Shown piece after piece: positions 7,540-16,210 of a stretch of 16,551 bases of DNA; position 1 is the first letter of the stretch, and the number at the start of each line of letters is the position of its first letter. A model generated the notes under the pieces. It had not been told where the DNA came from and did no database searches. It was given only the letters and a program-made list of their open reading frames with translations. Location: the NCBI GenBank assembly GCA_014885115.2, contig WKLE02005051.1, forward strand, positions 1 to 16,551. Direction: 5' to 3'. This DNA is from Asterionellopsis glacialis. Its lineage: Eukaryota; Bacillariophyta; Plagiogrammaphyceae; Rhaphoneidales; Asterionellopsidaceae. A program made the translations under genes and the position numbers.

Positions 7540-9282
7540 TCATTTTTTGACTCTGTAAAAGTTGAGATAACTCATATGCCAATCTCCCCCTCCTTTCAGT
7601 TTGAGCACATCTTCAGTCTTACATGGGCTGACTTCATCATCATCAAATACAAACCAGTCTTCGTTGTCTTCATCAGTATCAGCAATCTTTTGTATCGTAC
7701 CATCCGGATTGTCCGCCTTGACCCATCCCATGTAATGACCACCATCAGCATCACGACCTTTATGTGTGACAACTGCAAATAGTTCATAAATACCCTGAAA
7801 GTTATCAGGTAATCCTGGTCCCACGGGTGTTAATTCTTCTTCCATGCTCATTTTGAGAGCTGCCTGAAACTCATCATCTTCTTCTGCACTTTCCTTGGAC
7901 TCAGTAAGGGTAGCTTCTTCAGTGTGCATCTTATCCCCACCTTCTTCCTCTGTCTTTCCGCTTTTCTCTCCCATCAACTTCTTGTTAATGCGATCCTCTT
8001 CCTCCGCCAAAGCTTTGGCACGTGCTACTTTTAGAACCTTTTGCACCTCCTCCGAACAAAAGTCGTACACGTCAATGGTACCTGAGAAGGCGACCGGTTT
8101 CATGACTTTACACTTGACACCAGCATGATCCTGAGAGTCTGGAGTTTGTTTCCAATAAAAACGTCCAAACTGGACGCAGAATACAGGAGGAAGACGCACA
8201 ATTCGTTGTTTTCTAGTCCAGATTGCATTCCTTCCCAAGACATCTGAATGCTTCTCAATTTTTCCGCTTAATGAAAGCTCAATACCCTCCATAATATGGG
8301 TTACATTAGTTTGTGAAGATGCATCACCGCCACCCTGAATGCTGCATACTAGCTTGCGATGTAAATCGTAGGATTTCACAGCAGGTTCAATAGCAAGTGA
8401 TTCCTCTGTTTTAACTTCACCGTCGACTTGCATCTTATCATCACCGGATGGGGTCGTCTCATCACACGTCAAAGTTTCTTCCATTTTAAGTCCAAAGACA
8501 GCATCAATCAAGTTTTCTGCACCATTCAATTCTTTTTCCGAAACAGAAGCAAATCCCTTTTTGATGTTTTGCATGCCCTTAGTTTCATTTGCGGCGACAG
8601 TCAAGAGTCCGGAATAAAACTCTTCGGCATCTTGCTGTTGGGGTTGACCATGTTGTCCAAGCTGCGCAAACTGAGGAAATGCCATGTGAGTAGCCCTGAC
8701 AAAGTTGCTGGGAGGAACAGCATCTGCAGTGCGGCCAAGATCGTTATACAAATCGCGAAGACTCGACATGAAAATCCCGTTAGTTTGGCTGACTCCAATA
8801 CCGGATGGCATCATTTGGTCACCAGAAGAAGAGGAGGGAGTGTAACTGGAGAGAACTTTACGCAACGATGGGACTGCACGGAGACACTGGAGAACAGAAT
8901 TTAAGTAACAAGTGTTACCTAAATTGACAAGTCCAGATGGCTCTGTGACATGCTTGGCAGCTTCTTCGGGTGGCAAATCTTCGATGAACACCGTCTTCGT
9001 CTTTGGTCCAGTGAGTTTGGTAGCTGACCCCATCATCAGAACACAAAGAGGATTGGCCTTTTGGAGAGCCACAGAAAAATCAATAGAATTAAGATCAAAA
9101 TCATCCTTGAGAACTCCTTTCCAAAGTCCCTTGGACTTGGGCATGAGTTTCATACGGTCCAATGGCACTCCTGTGCGCTCTTCCAATTCAGATTTCAACC
9201 CCTTTACACCACTCTCGACAATCATCTTAAGAAAGATTGTTTCTTTTCCCCATTTCACACTTACAGGAATACCCTCCGACAT
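7540..9282 (-). CDS. USP14/Ubp6-type ubiquitin carboxyl-terminal hydrolase
   Basis: This 580-residue cysteine protease of the USP family (MEROPS C19) should remove ubiquitin from substrates docked at the 26S proteasome. Residues about 5-85 form the N-terminal ubiquitin-like domain that in USP14 and Ubp6 binds the proteasome base. The Cys box is GLVNLGNTCYLNSVLQCLR (residues 117-135) with Cys125. QQQDAEEF lies at 215-222. The His box is GGHYMGWV with His516. WFVFDDDEVS at 543-552 supplies the third catalytic acid. The ending GGGDWHMSYLNFYRVKK matches the family's C-terminus. It is longer than human or yeast members (about 500 residues). Part of the excess is a charged insert at about 415-490 that carries a ubiquitin-interacting motif, EFQAALKMSMEEE (471-483). 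The start is the ATG at 9282, directly before the ubiquitin-like domain. There is no intron and the catalytic residues are intact, so it is probably functional. Confidence 0.96.
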   Translation of the reverse strand: MSEGIPVSVKWGKETIFLKMIVESGVKGLKSELEERTGVPLDRMKLMPKSKGLWKGVLKDDFDLNSIDFSVALQKANPLCVLMMGSATKLTGPKTKTVFIEDLPPEEAAKHVTEPSGLVNLGNTCYLNSVLQCLRAVPSLRKVLSSYTPSSSSGDQMMPSGIGVSQTNGIFMSSLRDLYNDLGRTADAVPPSNFVRATHMAFPQFAQLGQHGQPQQQDAEEFYSGLLTVAANETKGMQNIKKGFASVSEKELNGAENLIDAVFGLKMEETLTCDETTPSGDDKMQVDGEVKTEESLAIEPAVKSYDLHRKLVCSIQGGGDASSQTNVTHIMEGIELSLSGKIEKHSDVLGRNAIWTRKQRIVRLPPVFCVQFGRFYWKQTPDSQDHAGVKCKVMKPVAFSGTIDVYDFCSEEVQKVLKVARAKALAEEEDRINKKLMGEKSGKTEEEGGDKMHTEEATLTESKESAEEDDEFQAALKMSMEEELTPVGPGLPDNFQGIYELFAVVTHKGRDADGGHYMGWVKADNPDGTIQKIADTDEDNEDWFVFDDDEVSPCKTEDVLKLKGGGDWHMSYLNFYRVKK

Positions 9283-9841
9283 TTTTCAAAATAATCTATC
9301 TTTTATTTCAATGAAGAATCGACTTCTTTGTTGATCTTATAAGGAAGCGTGGTGTATTAACAATAGACAGGAGCAAGGGCAACAAAAAAAAACAAGAACT
9401 GCTTCGTGCCCGTTCTTTTGGTTTTTTTTTAATGTCTTTCTGGTGAGTTCGAACTTGAGTTGGTGAAAACCGGTGAATGTCGTGTATGCCTCTTCTCTTT
9501 TCGTTTGAAATCTTTTCTCTCTGTTTCGCGCGCTCGAGGTCTCGAATAATTTTATGATGATGAACGAGGACAGACTCCAAAAAATTGTTTATCCACCAAC
9601 ATGCAATTCAAGCTTTCCTGTACCGCTACATGCACTTGCATTCAGGTGCAGGACTATGATCTAATTGTTCTGGTTACAAGAAGGCTTGTAATAAATAAAT
9701 AACAACCAATGATGTATCTGTACCGATTTTACAGTTGGGGAGACAGTCAAAAAAAAGGTTTGAGAATCGTTTTTTTTGCAATTTTCCGTTCAAAATTTTT
9801 CAAGTCGGCCGCTAAGGTAGGTGCGGTGAACCATGGTAACA
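9283..9841. other. Upstream region of the deubiquitinase gene
   Basis: The presumed 5' untranslated region and promoter for the minus-strand gene lie here. AT-rich DNA with two poly-A/T runs (about 9384-9392 and 9422-9430) is followed by a GC-richer patch with CGCGCGCTCGAGG near 9527-9539. I saw no clear TATA box. A minus-strand open stretch at 9308-9580 has no ATG start and no recognisable motif. Confidence 0.4.
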
Positions 9842-9910
9842 TAAGACCCGTTCTATCAGTCTAATTTTCCGTTAATATTTCTGTTAATTTTTTTCCGTCC
9901 TTCTGTCCTG

Positions 9911-9983
9911 AGCTAATATTAGCAAGAACCCCCCCCCCCAGATCTGCATAATTTTCTGGAGGTTTTCTTGCTAATATTTAGCT
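9911..9983. repeat. Internal hairpin of the MITE with an 11-C run
   Basis: AGCTAATATTAGCAAGAA at 9911-9928 pairs with TTCTTGCTAATATTTAGCT at 9965-9983 with one extra base. The loop begins with 11 consecutive C residues (9929-9939). Such C runs are unstable in length, so the exact count is a plausible assembly or sequencing error point. Confidence 0.7.
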
Positions 9984-10000
9984 TAATATTTTTGCGGGAC

Positions 10001-10228
10001 ATGACTTATGTTGGGCATCCTCGAGTCGCGCATTACACGAGTCTCCTCGAAGAGACTCCACAGCACCTCCCGCTATCACTTGTTGAGACTGATATTACAT
10101 TCGGTAACCCTGCATTTAGCAATACACAATCAGTGTCACCGCCAACTCTTGATGACATGATGGAGAGATACGTTGTGAAGGAAGCAGAGGCTACGTGTTT
10201 GATGCAGAATGGAGAGACGTGCCAGTGA
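10001..10228 (+). CDS. Possible captured host-gene fragment inside the MITE
   Basis: An ATG at 10001 gives 75 residues to a TGA at 10226-10228, beginning MTYVGHPRVAHYTSLLEE and later containing TLDDMMERYVVKEAEATC. The base composition is close to half G+C, against roughly a third in the surrounding MITE, and the amino-acid composition is protein-like. I do not recognise the protein. Its position between the termini of a non-autonomous element suggests a captured exon. A chance frame in GC-richer filler DNA is possible. Confidence 0.35.
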   Translation: MTYVGHPRVAHYTSLLEETPQHLPLSLVETDITFGNPAFSNTQSVSPPTLDDMMERYVVKEAEATCLMQNGETCQ

Positions 10229-10474
10229 AGAAAGAGACAATTTGCATAGCGTACAGTAGTAAAAAAATAGCGCACAATCTTTGGCAAACACAAATCACTG
10301 CCACATGTTCAAGACAGAACGGGACTCAAATGGCTGAAAATTAACGAAAAATATTAGCCATGGGATGGAAAGTTGTCTGTCAGTAGAGACTATTTTGGTT
10401 AATATTTGATGGAATGACAGACCAATATTAAGCAAAAATATTAGCCAAATATTAGACTGACAGAATGGGTCTAA

Positions 10475-11118
10475 GATCTATCGACATTTTAATAACGTTT
10501 ACAGTTCAACTACTTAAATCACTCGGCGCCCAATCGTTCGATTACAGTAGTGCTATGTGAAAAGCAATGACAGGCTACCTGTATTATTCGTAAAAATCAA
10601 TTAGATTTCTCCAAGGTAATCATTGCATTTCCGAGCAAAACAGTGCACTTTTTTACCGTCTGTCTGATAATAGTTGATGGGTCCTCAATACTTTTCTAAT
10701 GGAGGTTGCCATGGCAACGAAATAAAAAATCACTTTCAATAGTGCAGAAGACAATGAAGCTCATTGTCTTCTGCGCTATCCAAAGCGATTTTCGATTTGG
10801 ATGCCATGGCAACCTCCATTAGAAAAATATTGCCATCATTGTTGATTTCTTGTCGTCGTTGACGACTTTTCATCTCAAATTTGATAGTTGGTAATGCTGT
10901 ATTCATGACCATATAAAAAACTTCATTGCTTATTGTTTTCTAGAAAAATTACTTAAGAAAAATAAATTACATGGAGCATCCCATTTTTTTACTTATTGTT
11001 TTTTAACGCTTATTTTAAATATATTTATTTGTGTACCAATAACTATATAAAGTATAAATTTACCAAATTTTCTCTCTCTTGTAATTTCCCTCTTCACCGA
11101 AATGGTATCTTGCTAGAT
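10475..11118. other. Intergenic stretch with a large hairpin
   Basis: No gene is supported. Apart from the 147-bp inverted repeat listed separately, the region is AT-rich, with poly-T and TTATTGTTTT motifs at about 10928 and 10993. It ends with the 3' side of the minus-strand gene. Confidence 0.45.
10686..10832. repeat. 147-bp near-perfect hairpin (foldback element)
   Basis: The arms 10686-10757 and 10761-10832 are complementary over 72 bases with about nine mismatches, joined by a 3-base loop. The outer 25 or so bases and the inner 15 or so pair almost perfectly. The left arm contains the 14-base palindrome GTTGCCATGGCAAC (10705-10718). It may be a small foldback MITE. A transcribed hairpin (small-RNA precursor) is an alternative. 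There is no clear target duplication. Confidence 0.85.
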
Positions 11119-11830
11119 TTATAAAGTTGACACACTCTTCTGTTTTTTCCTCGCTGGAGTTACGATTGCATTGTTGTCATCACTATCATCATCCCAGAGA
11201 GGATCTACCTTCCTGGAAGTTCCTCCAAGGACAGCTTGGTCAGTACCTGGCGGTTCTTGGCTACCGACTATCACTTCTTTGTCACCTGAAGTATTTTTTT
11301 CAGGTAATTTTTCAGGAGGTGCCTTAACATTGAGGTCAATGTTAGGTTTTGAATATTTGATGATGTTTTCCTTTGCCAATTCCTTTACGGTAAGATTTGA
11401 ATTTGGTAAGTTTGCAAAAAAATTTGGTTTGTCAGGTAACTCATGCTTGTACTTGTTAATGCTTTTCATGTTGTTGTAAAAATGCAGGATGGAATTATCA
11501 ACATTGGACATTAGTGACTTGGCACACTCCCAGGTGTGCTCATAATATTCACAGAACACATCAATGTTCCTCTCCACTGCGTACACCCTGTTCATTATCT
11601 CTAAAAGGTTGTCCCTGGCTTCTGACAACCTTAACTTCAATAGTGTATTTTGGATGAACAAATTATCACAGTCCTTGCAAACCTCACCAGCAAAGATCTT
11701 GGTACGGTAGTCAATGGCATGTTTGATGCGGATGGTGTTGCAATACAAGGTGTCCGACTTTTTCATTGGTGTCATTTCCAAAATCTTGTTTATTTAGTTC
11801 TGGTAGTTTGTATTTTAGAGGAGGAGCCAT
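11119..11830 (-). pseudogene. Accessory protein gene homologous to 2442-3236, one frameshift
   Basis: The most likely start is the ATG at 11830-11828 (MAPPLKYKLPELNKQDFGND). One base is out of register in an A run near 11766-11770, after which the frame runs as KKSDTLYCNTIRIKHAID to a TAA at 11121-11119. The joined product is about 236 residues. YCNTIRIKHAIDYRTKIF aligns without gaps to FCNNLAMKHLVEFKAKLY in the gene near 3 kb, and in both an acidic N-terminal segment comes before it. The middle is Leu/Glu/Arg-rich and probably helical; the tail ends in basic PARKKQK, a nuclear-localisation-like cluster. It is transcribed away from the transposase remains, with about 300 bp between them. Function is unknown; an accessory protein of the same transposon is the leading inference. 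The A-run shift could also be a base-call error. Confidence 0.6.
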
Positions 11831-12124
11831 GATGAATTTCCTTTTTTAAAAATATGACAATCAATCAGGCAAAAAGAAATATTATGAAAAACAATTTTCA
11901 AAAATATCACGTACAATCTACAAGAACAAATTTTTCTTTTGAAATTGGATTTTGGTTTCCCGCTCAAACAACAATTATCAATTCTACAGTATGTACAACT
12001 ACATGATTTGTATGGATAGGTCATGAACATTTGTTTTCAGACTTTATGGTGCATTTTTTCTCCCCAGAAAAAAGGCCTCCTTTTTTGGCATGTTCTCTAA
12101 AACTTCCTCTTTATTCAGGGCACG
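11831..12124. promoter_or_regulatory. Divergent intergenic region, possible bidirectional promoter
   Basis: This AT-rich stretch separates the minus-strand accessory gene from the plus-strand transposase remains. No defined box was recognised. Its role is inferred only from the divergent arrangement. A frame from 12031 overlaps the next gene and might be an alternative N-terminus for it. Confidence 0.3.
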
Positions 12125-14388
12125 GTGCATCTACAATACTCAACAATCTATCAATTCAAAACGCCACAGCAAATAAAAATGCAGTTCCTCCAAAAAAATA
12201 TAAATCAACTAAAAAAAATTGGACACAAGAGGAAGCAAAAACCAAAAGAAGATACCGAACAAGTAACAACAACAACAACCAGCTTGCCGCAAACACAAGT
12301 CTCAGATGAACAACATGATAAAAATCAGGAAGTAACAAGTGAGGAGGCACTACATCATAATTATTATGATTTGGAGGAACCTTTTTTTATGAATTGGTTG
12401 CAAAATGATATGCCATTGCATACTTATACAAGTGTGTTTTTAAATCACCAGAAAAGGAAGAGTGGGGAGGGAATAACAGTACAATTTTGCAAATAAAAAA
12501 TGCACTATCAGTTCCCCAGAGTACAGACATTAGTCTGATACTTAATGACCTATATGAACACCAAAGAGAAGGTTTGGAATACAAAGCCCATTAGGTATTA
12601 AATACTCAAACAGTAGTGGGCCGACCACCAACTATTGAAGTTGACTCACCGGAGTGCCAGATAGTGGTTGATTCAATAGAATCAGGTTTGTCAATTAGAC
12701 AAACCACCCTCTTAGTCAATGAGCATAGAAGGGAAGAGGGTGAGACTGCCTATACAAAGACACCTGCTGCAGCACCAGTCAAATGCATAATTAAAAAATT
12801 AAGCCCCTAATCAGAAGAATAAAAAAACAAAAACAGGGGAGCAGAGATGAGAATGCTTTGTGGTCACGTGCCTGCTATAATTTTTTAACACAGTTATTGG
12901 TTAGATTTCAAGTACTAAAACAAGGACCATCATTGGCAGATGGTACTGTACCCAAATATTGGTCTAGTGAGCACTTGCCTAAAATAGACAAGTACCAGTG
13001 TACCCACTGGGATGAAACACATAAAAAGTGTACCATTGGTGGGATTGGTGCTGGAAGTGTACAGTATCATATATAATTTCCTAGAGACACAAATGGGAAA
13101 ATAGATATAAAAAACGGGACGTAATTGACAACAGAAAGAACTGAATTAAACGTAAAATACAAAAAGGAAGTCTGCCTGTGTTGTGGTAGCAGCATTCAAA
13201 TGGAGGGTACACAATACAAAGGTTATTGTCTTAAACCTTTTGTGTATTCAGGTATTACTTTACTATCAATACCTGACTATAACCAGAAAATTCAACAAGA
13301 GTTGAACCGTGTCAAAAATTTGAAGCACCAATCTACATTTGGTGTGTGTCACGTTGGACAAGTGGGATGTACTATAAAATGATACTTTGCTTCAAGTAAG
13401 AGGTTTCAGACCAGTTACATTGAATAAACTAAATGGTGTAGGTATAAAAAATGTTTATGACTTTTTACATATGGATGAAAATAAAAAAAAACAATACTAA
13501 AGGAAGGAATAATGGCAGAATACAAATTGAAAAATTAATTATTGAAAATAAGAGAATGCTTCTTAAATGAAGAGGCTCCCCAAGATTTAGATTATTGTAC
13601 AAGCAAGAATCCGTATGAAGCAAAATATGGACAAGACTGGAAAAACCATATTTCAACATGTTTTTGATGAACCCACATAGGTGCATCACACATCTGGTGG
13701 AACATATTGTAAAAGAGTCCTCCAACTTTTTAAAGAAACAGAATATTGAGAAACATGGTTTTTCTATCATGATGCATTATCATTAATGACAGCAAAAGAA
13801 ACTGTAAAGTGTATGAAGGAAAAAGACTATTATAAACACTGGCTACTACCAATAAATAATCTACAATGGGAAGATGACCTGAAGAGTTACAGCGGACGTC
13901 CAGTCGGTGATTGTCCAGAATTGTTGACTTGGGACTGCAGCTTAAGCAATGATCTGCACTTGATTGTTTGCTGACATGTTATTTTTACTGATCACTTAGA
14001 TGATGATGATGGAAGGAAGTTTTGAATGGATACGCCAGTGCATGGGACAAGATCATATCTAAGAATATTAAATGATGGTGGGAGAAGTAGTGAGCAGATT
14101 GTTACAGATACCTTGAAGGTATACAATTCTATGTTGCAGATACACCAAGTAAAAGGAGTCATGCTACAAAACATAGGCAATAGGTCCAGAAAACATAAGG
14201 TAGCAAGTACGGAAGAATCCCGTAGCAAAAGGGGAGGTAAGTGTCCACATGAAATAGGTATGTATGATTATGGTGATGTGTTTGTCCATGAGGATGCAAG
14301 AGATGCTAGAACAGAAAAGATAGAAAAGGCTAAAAAAGAAACATTATCAAACAGGAAAACAGCAAAGATATCGATATTGTGGCTTTGA
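12125..14388 (+). pseudogene. Degenerate DDE transposase of a DNA transposon
   Basis: A protein of roughly 700 residues can be followed through at least five frame changes and several stops. In order: a basic, Lys/Gln/Thr-rich start; a helix-turn-helix-like segment GLSIRQTTLLVNEHRREE (12688-12741); HWDETHKKC with the first acidic residue at 13011-13013; a PDY...RVKNL region; GVGIKNVYDFLHM (13438-13476); YHDALSLMTAKETV with the second Asp at 13771-13773; GRPVGDCPELLTWDCSL with Glu at 13918-13920; then a basic tail to a stop at 14388. The D, D, E order and the CPE..TWD context resemble Tc1/mariner-type catalytic cores, where SPDLNPIE carries the third acid, but about 250 residues separate the first two acids. 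It should cut and join transposon ends; this copy cannot. Stops include 12592-12594, 13074-13076, 13122-13124, 13972-13974 and 14023-14025. Confidence 0.72.
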
Positions 14389-15556
14389 AAGAAAGCATAA
14401 TTTAGAGTTTTTTTACTTAGAGAAAAATTAATTTTTTAGGACAATGTCCTAACATTCAGAATAACCATTTCATAAGTAATTTTTAATTTTTCACAAGATT
14501 AATTTTGGAGTCTCACAGAAGCCGTTACATTTTCCCAAAGATTATTTATAGCTTTTATTTTAATCTATTTTTATCTATTTTAATCTAAGTAACTTTGTTT
14601 GGACACACATTCATGTTCAAACCTGGAACTGGTCTTCTTGCTGGCAATAATCATGATTTAGAGAACAAGAGCTTTCAAACAGTATATAGATGTCTGGGGT
14701 GAAAACAGACTCCTGAAATTGTTGTCTCAACTATTATCAGACAGACGGTATGGCTGTTTTGGTATTCTGAAAAACCTATCTGTCTGTCCATCACAAGGCA
14801 TCTTTGGTAGAAAATAGATAGTGCACAAGATGATTTGGAGCAAAAATTGATTTGTGCACTGTATCTTTGTTCTCTTTTTGTTTGAGACAAGAAAATGTAT
14901 CAAAACCAACTAGTCCTAGGATACAGAATGCAATGGCATATGTGATTACGGCAACCTTATCACCTGCTGCTAACAATCAACAATATGAGGGACAGTACTA
15001 TGAGTAAGAATCCTTTTGCATATACCAGGAGGAGTACTGGTGGCAGAAGCTAACAACTAACCACAATGTTCTTGTTCATGATTGTTGAAGATACATGCTT
15101 GCCAACTTTTAGGTGAACAACAATACATTTCAATCATATCATCTTTGCATATTGTTTGAAGCGTAAGAGGCGTAGAGTTGTTCCAGGATTAGGTGAACCA
15201 GTCCAGTACTGAGCTGTGACATAGAATTTTTTTGAATCCAATTAATCAAAGCCAGTAATTTTGTGTGTTATTTTTTTGGGGGGTGGGGTGGGGCGACATA
15301 CCATTTTATGGTACTGATTTCTCTTTACACAGCTACAGGACCCTACTAATCACTGGTATGATTCCATGCACAAGGAGCTTCTGCATGGAACCGTACTGGT
15401 GGTTGCTAGTTAAAATGGCTGTTTGTCAAGAAATTGCTACCTGCACTGCAAACAGCACCATTTTGCAAGATAGATTGGAAGATATCTGGGTGCAACTGCC
15501 AATTTTTGTCAGTTGGGTGAGCCTGCACTAAGCTGACAACAGTTATCAAAAAGGGA
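14389..15556. other. Stretch without a supported gene
   Basis: Features seen are only small: a hairpin TAGGAC-AAT-GTCCTA at about 14438-14452, an inverted pair TTCCATGCA/TGCATGGAA near 15362-15391, an inverted pair around CTGTTTG/CAAACAG near 15412-15466, and a G-rich run GGGGGGTGGGGTGGGG near 15278-15293 that could form a quadruplex. No frame carries a recognisable domain. Confidence 0.45.
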
Positions 15557-15829
15557 GTAGAGTTTGTTGGAGTGGATAAATTATGTGCTATTTTAATGAG
15601 GACTAAAAAACACTTGCCAATTCACCAGTTCATCTTTGACACCTGTTTTGAGTACAGGATCCTATGGATGATCTTGCACTATGCTGGCAGCAATATTGAA
15701 AAGTAAGTAGAAAATGAAGTAGAGTTTATTGGAGTGAATAAATTATGAGCTATTTTAGAGCTTAGCTAAAAATACCTGACAATTCACGGATTCGTCTTTG
15801 CAACCCAAAAGCAGTACAGGATCCTATGG
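15557..15829 (+). repeat. Two-copy tandem repeat, 162-bp period
   Basis: GTAGAGTTTRTTGGAGTG starts at 15557 and again at 15719; AGGATCCTATGG lies at 15656-15667 and again at 15818-15829. The offset is 162 bp at both ends, so the copies are collinear. Several substitutions separate them, so the duplication is not recent. No coding potential is visible. Confidence 0.85.
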
Positions 15830-15874
15830 TGGATCTACTTAGAGTTTGGTTTCCAGTGGAGTTCCTTTTTAACA

Positions 15875-16174
15875 TGTGAACCAAACTCCCCAAGCCAGCC
15901 AATCGGAACGCTCCGAGTCAGGTGCGTCACCGTGTTCTGCTGCAGAGTGGAATTCGATACGCTTCGCTTGTGACATCAGCGTTTGCAATAATGCTGTGCG
16001 TTACTGCGTGTTCGTGTCTGTCCGTTCAATGACGTCATCACATCATCTTGTCTGTCCATGTGAGGACGTCATCACATCATCACGTCTGTCCGGTCCGTGA
16101 CATCATCGCATCATGGTCCGTCTGTACTACAGTTGATTGACATATCGCGCGAGTCTCGCGACTCGCCTACTGCA
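15875..16174 (-). mobile_element. Candidate 3' LTR of a Ty3/gypsy element
   Basis: Read on the minus strand, the polyprotein stop at 16211 is followed by a purine-rich tract (GGGGCGAG) and then TGCAGTAGGCGAG, a candidate LTR start. The matching end would be GGTTCACA at 15875, giving 300 bp with TG...CA termini. This interval is much richer in G+C than the sequence to its left. A 7-base hairpin GCGAGTC-TCGC-GACTCGC (16149-16166) and the 34-bp repeats lie in its first half, where U3 enhancers sit in LTRs. The inner boundary is uncertain: a perfect 10-base inverted repeat (15842-15851 and 15879-15888) straddles it, and the other LTR is outside the window. Confidence 0.5.
16014..16132. repeat. 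34-bp tandem repeat with CRE/bZIP-like core
   Basis: GACRTCA cores begin at 16031, 16065 and 16099, exactly 34 bp apart, each followed by TCRCATCAT and then a GTCTGTCC-like block. A partial unit precedes the first. The first core is the palindrome TGACGTCA (16030-16037), the classical cAMP-response element bound by bZIP proteins; the second keeps GACGTCA and the third has GACATCA. In diatoms such sites are known in promoters responding to CO2 and cAMP through bZIP factors. Here they would lie in the LTR of the gypsy element. Confidence 0.8.
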
Positions 16175-16210
16175 CTCGCCCCATGTCCAGCGATCTAGTA
16201 CTTAGGACCT

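Larger units (their letters stand above)
9845..10471. mobile_element. Harbinger-like MITE, 627 bp, with TAA target duplication
   Basis: Terminal inverted repeats of 21 bp lie at 9845-9865 and 10451-10471 and match at 19 positions; the consensus starts GACCCRTTCTRTCAGTC. TAA directly flanks both ends (9842-9844 and 10472-10474), the 3-bp TWA duplication typical of PIF/Harbinger elements. Subterminal parts are filled with TTAATATT and GCTAATATT motifs on both strands. There is no transposase, so it would be non-autonomous. A second terminus-like block (10313-10326) lies inside the right half, suggesting nesting or an internal duplication. The superfamily is an inference from the duplication length and the terminus. 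Confidence 0.7.

Noticed and set aside
8428..8904. Plus-strand open stretch of 158 codons
   Set aside because: It lies fully opposite the deubiquitinase coding region and shows no domain; it is a shadow of that gene.
9308..9580. Minus-strand open stretch of 90 codons upstream of the deubiquitinase
   Set aside because: It has no ATG at its start (TTG only), no motif, and lies in the presumed 5' untranslated region.
10033..10293. Minus-strand frame in the MITE
   Set aside because: It overlaps the plus-strand frame with better composition; Cys/Ser-rich reading looks like an antisense shadow.
13999..14013. GATGATGATGAT microsatellite
   Set aside because: It encodes an Asp run within the transposase remains and is too short to be notable.
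14600..14640. TTCAAACC resembling a tRNA T-loop
   Set aside because: No acceptor stem, D-arm or anticodon arm could be built around it.
15876..16100. Plus-strand frame of 74 codons
   Set aside because: It lies over the GC-rich candidate LTR and its 34-bp repeats, which explains its openness; there is no domain.
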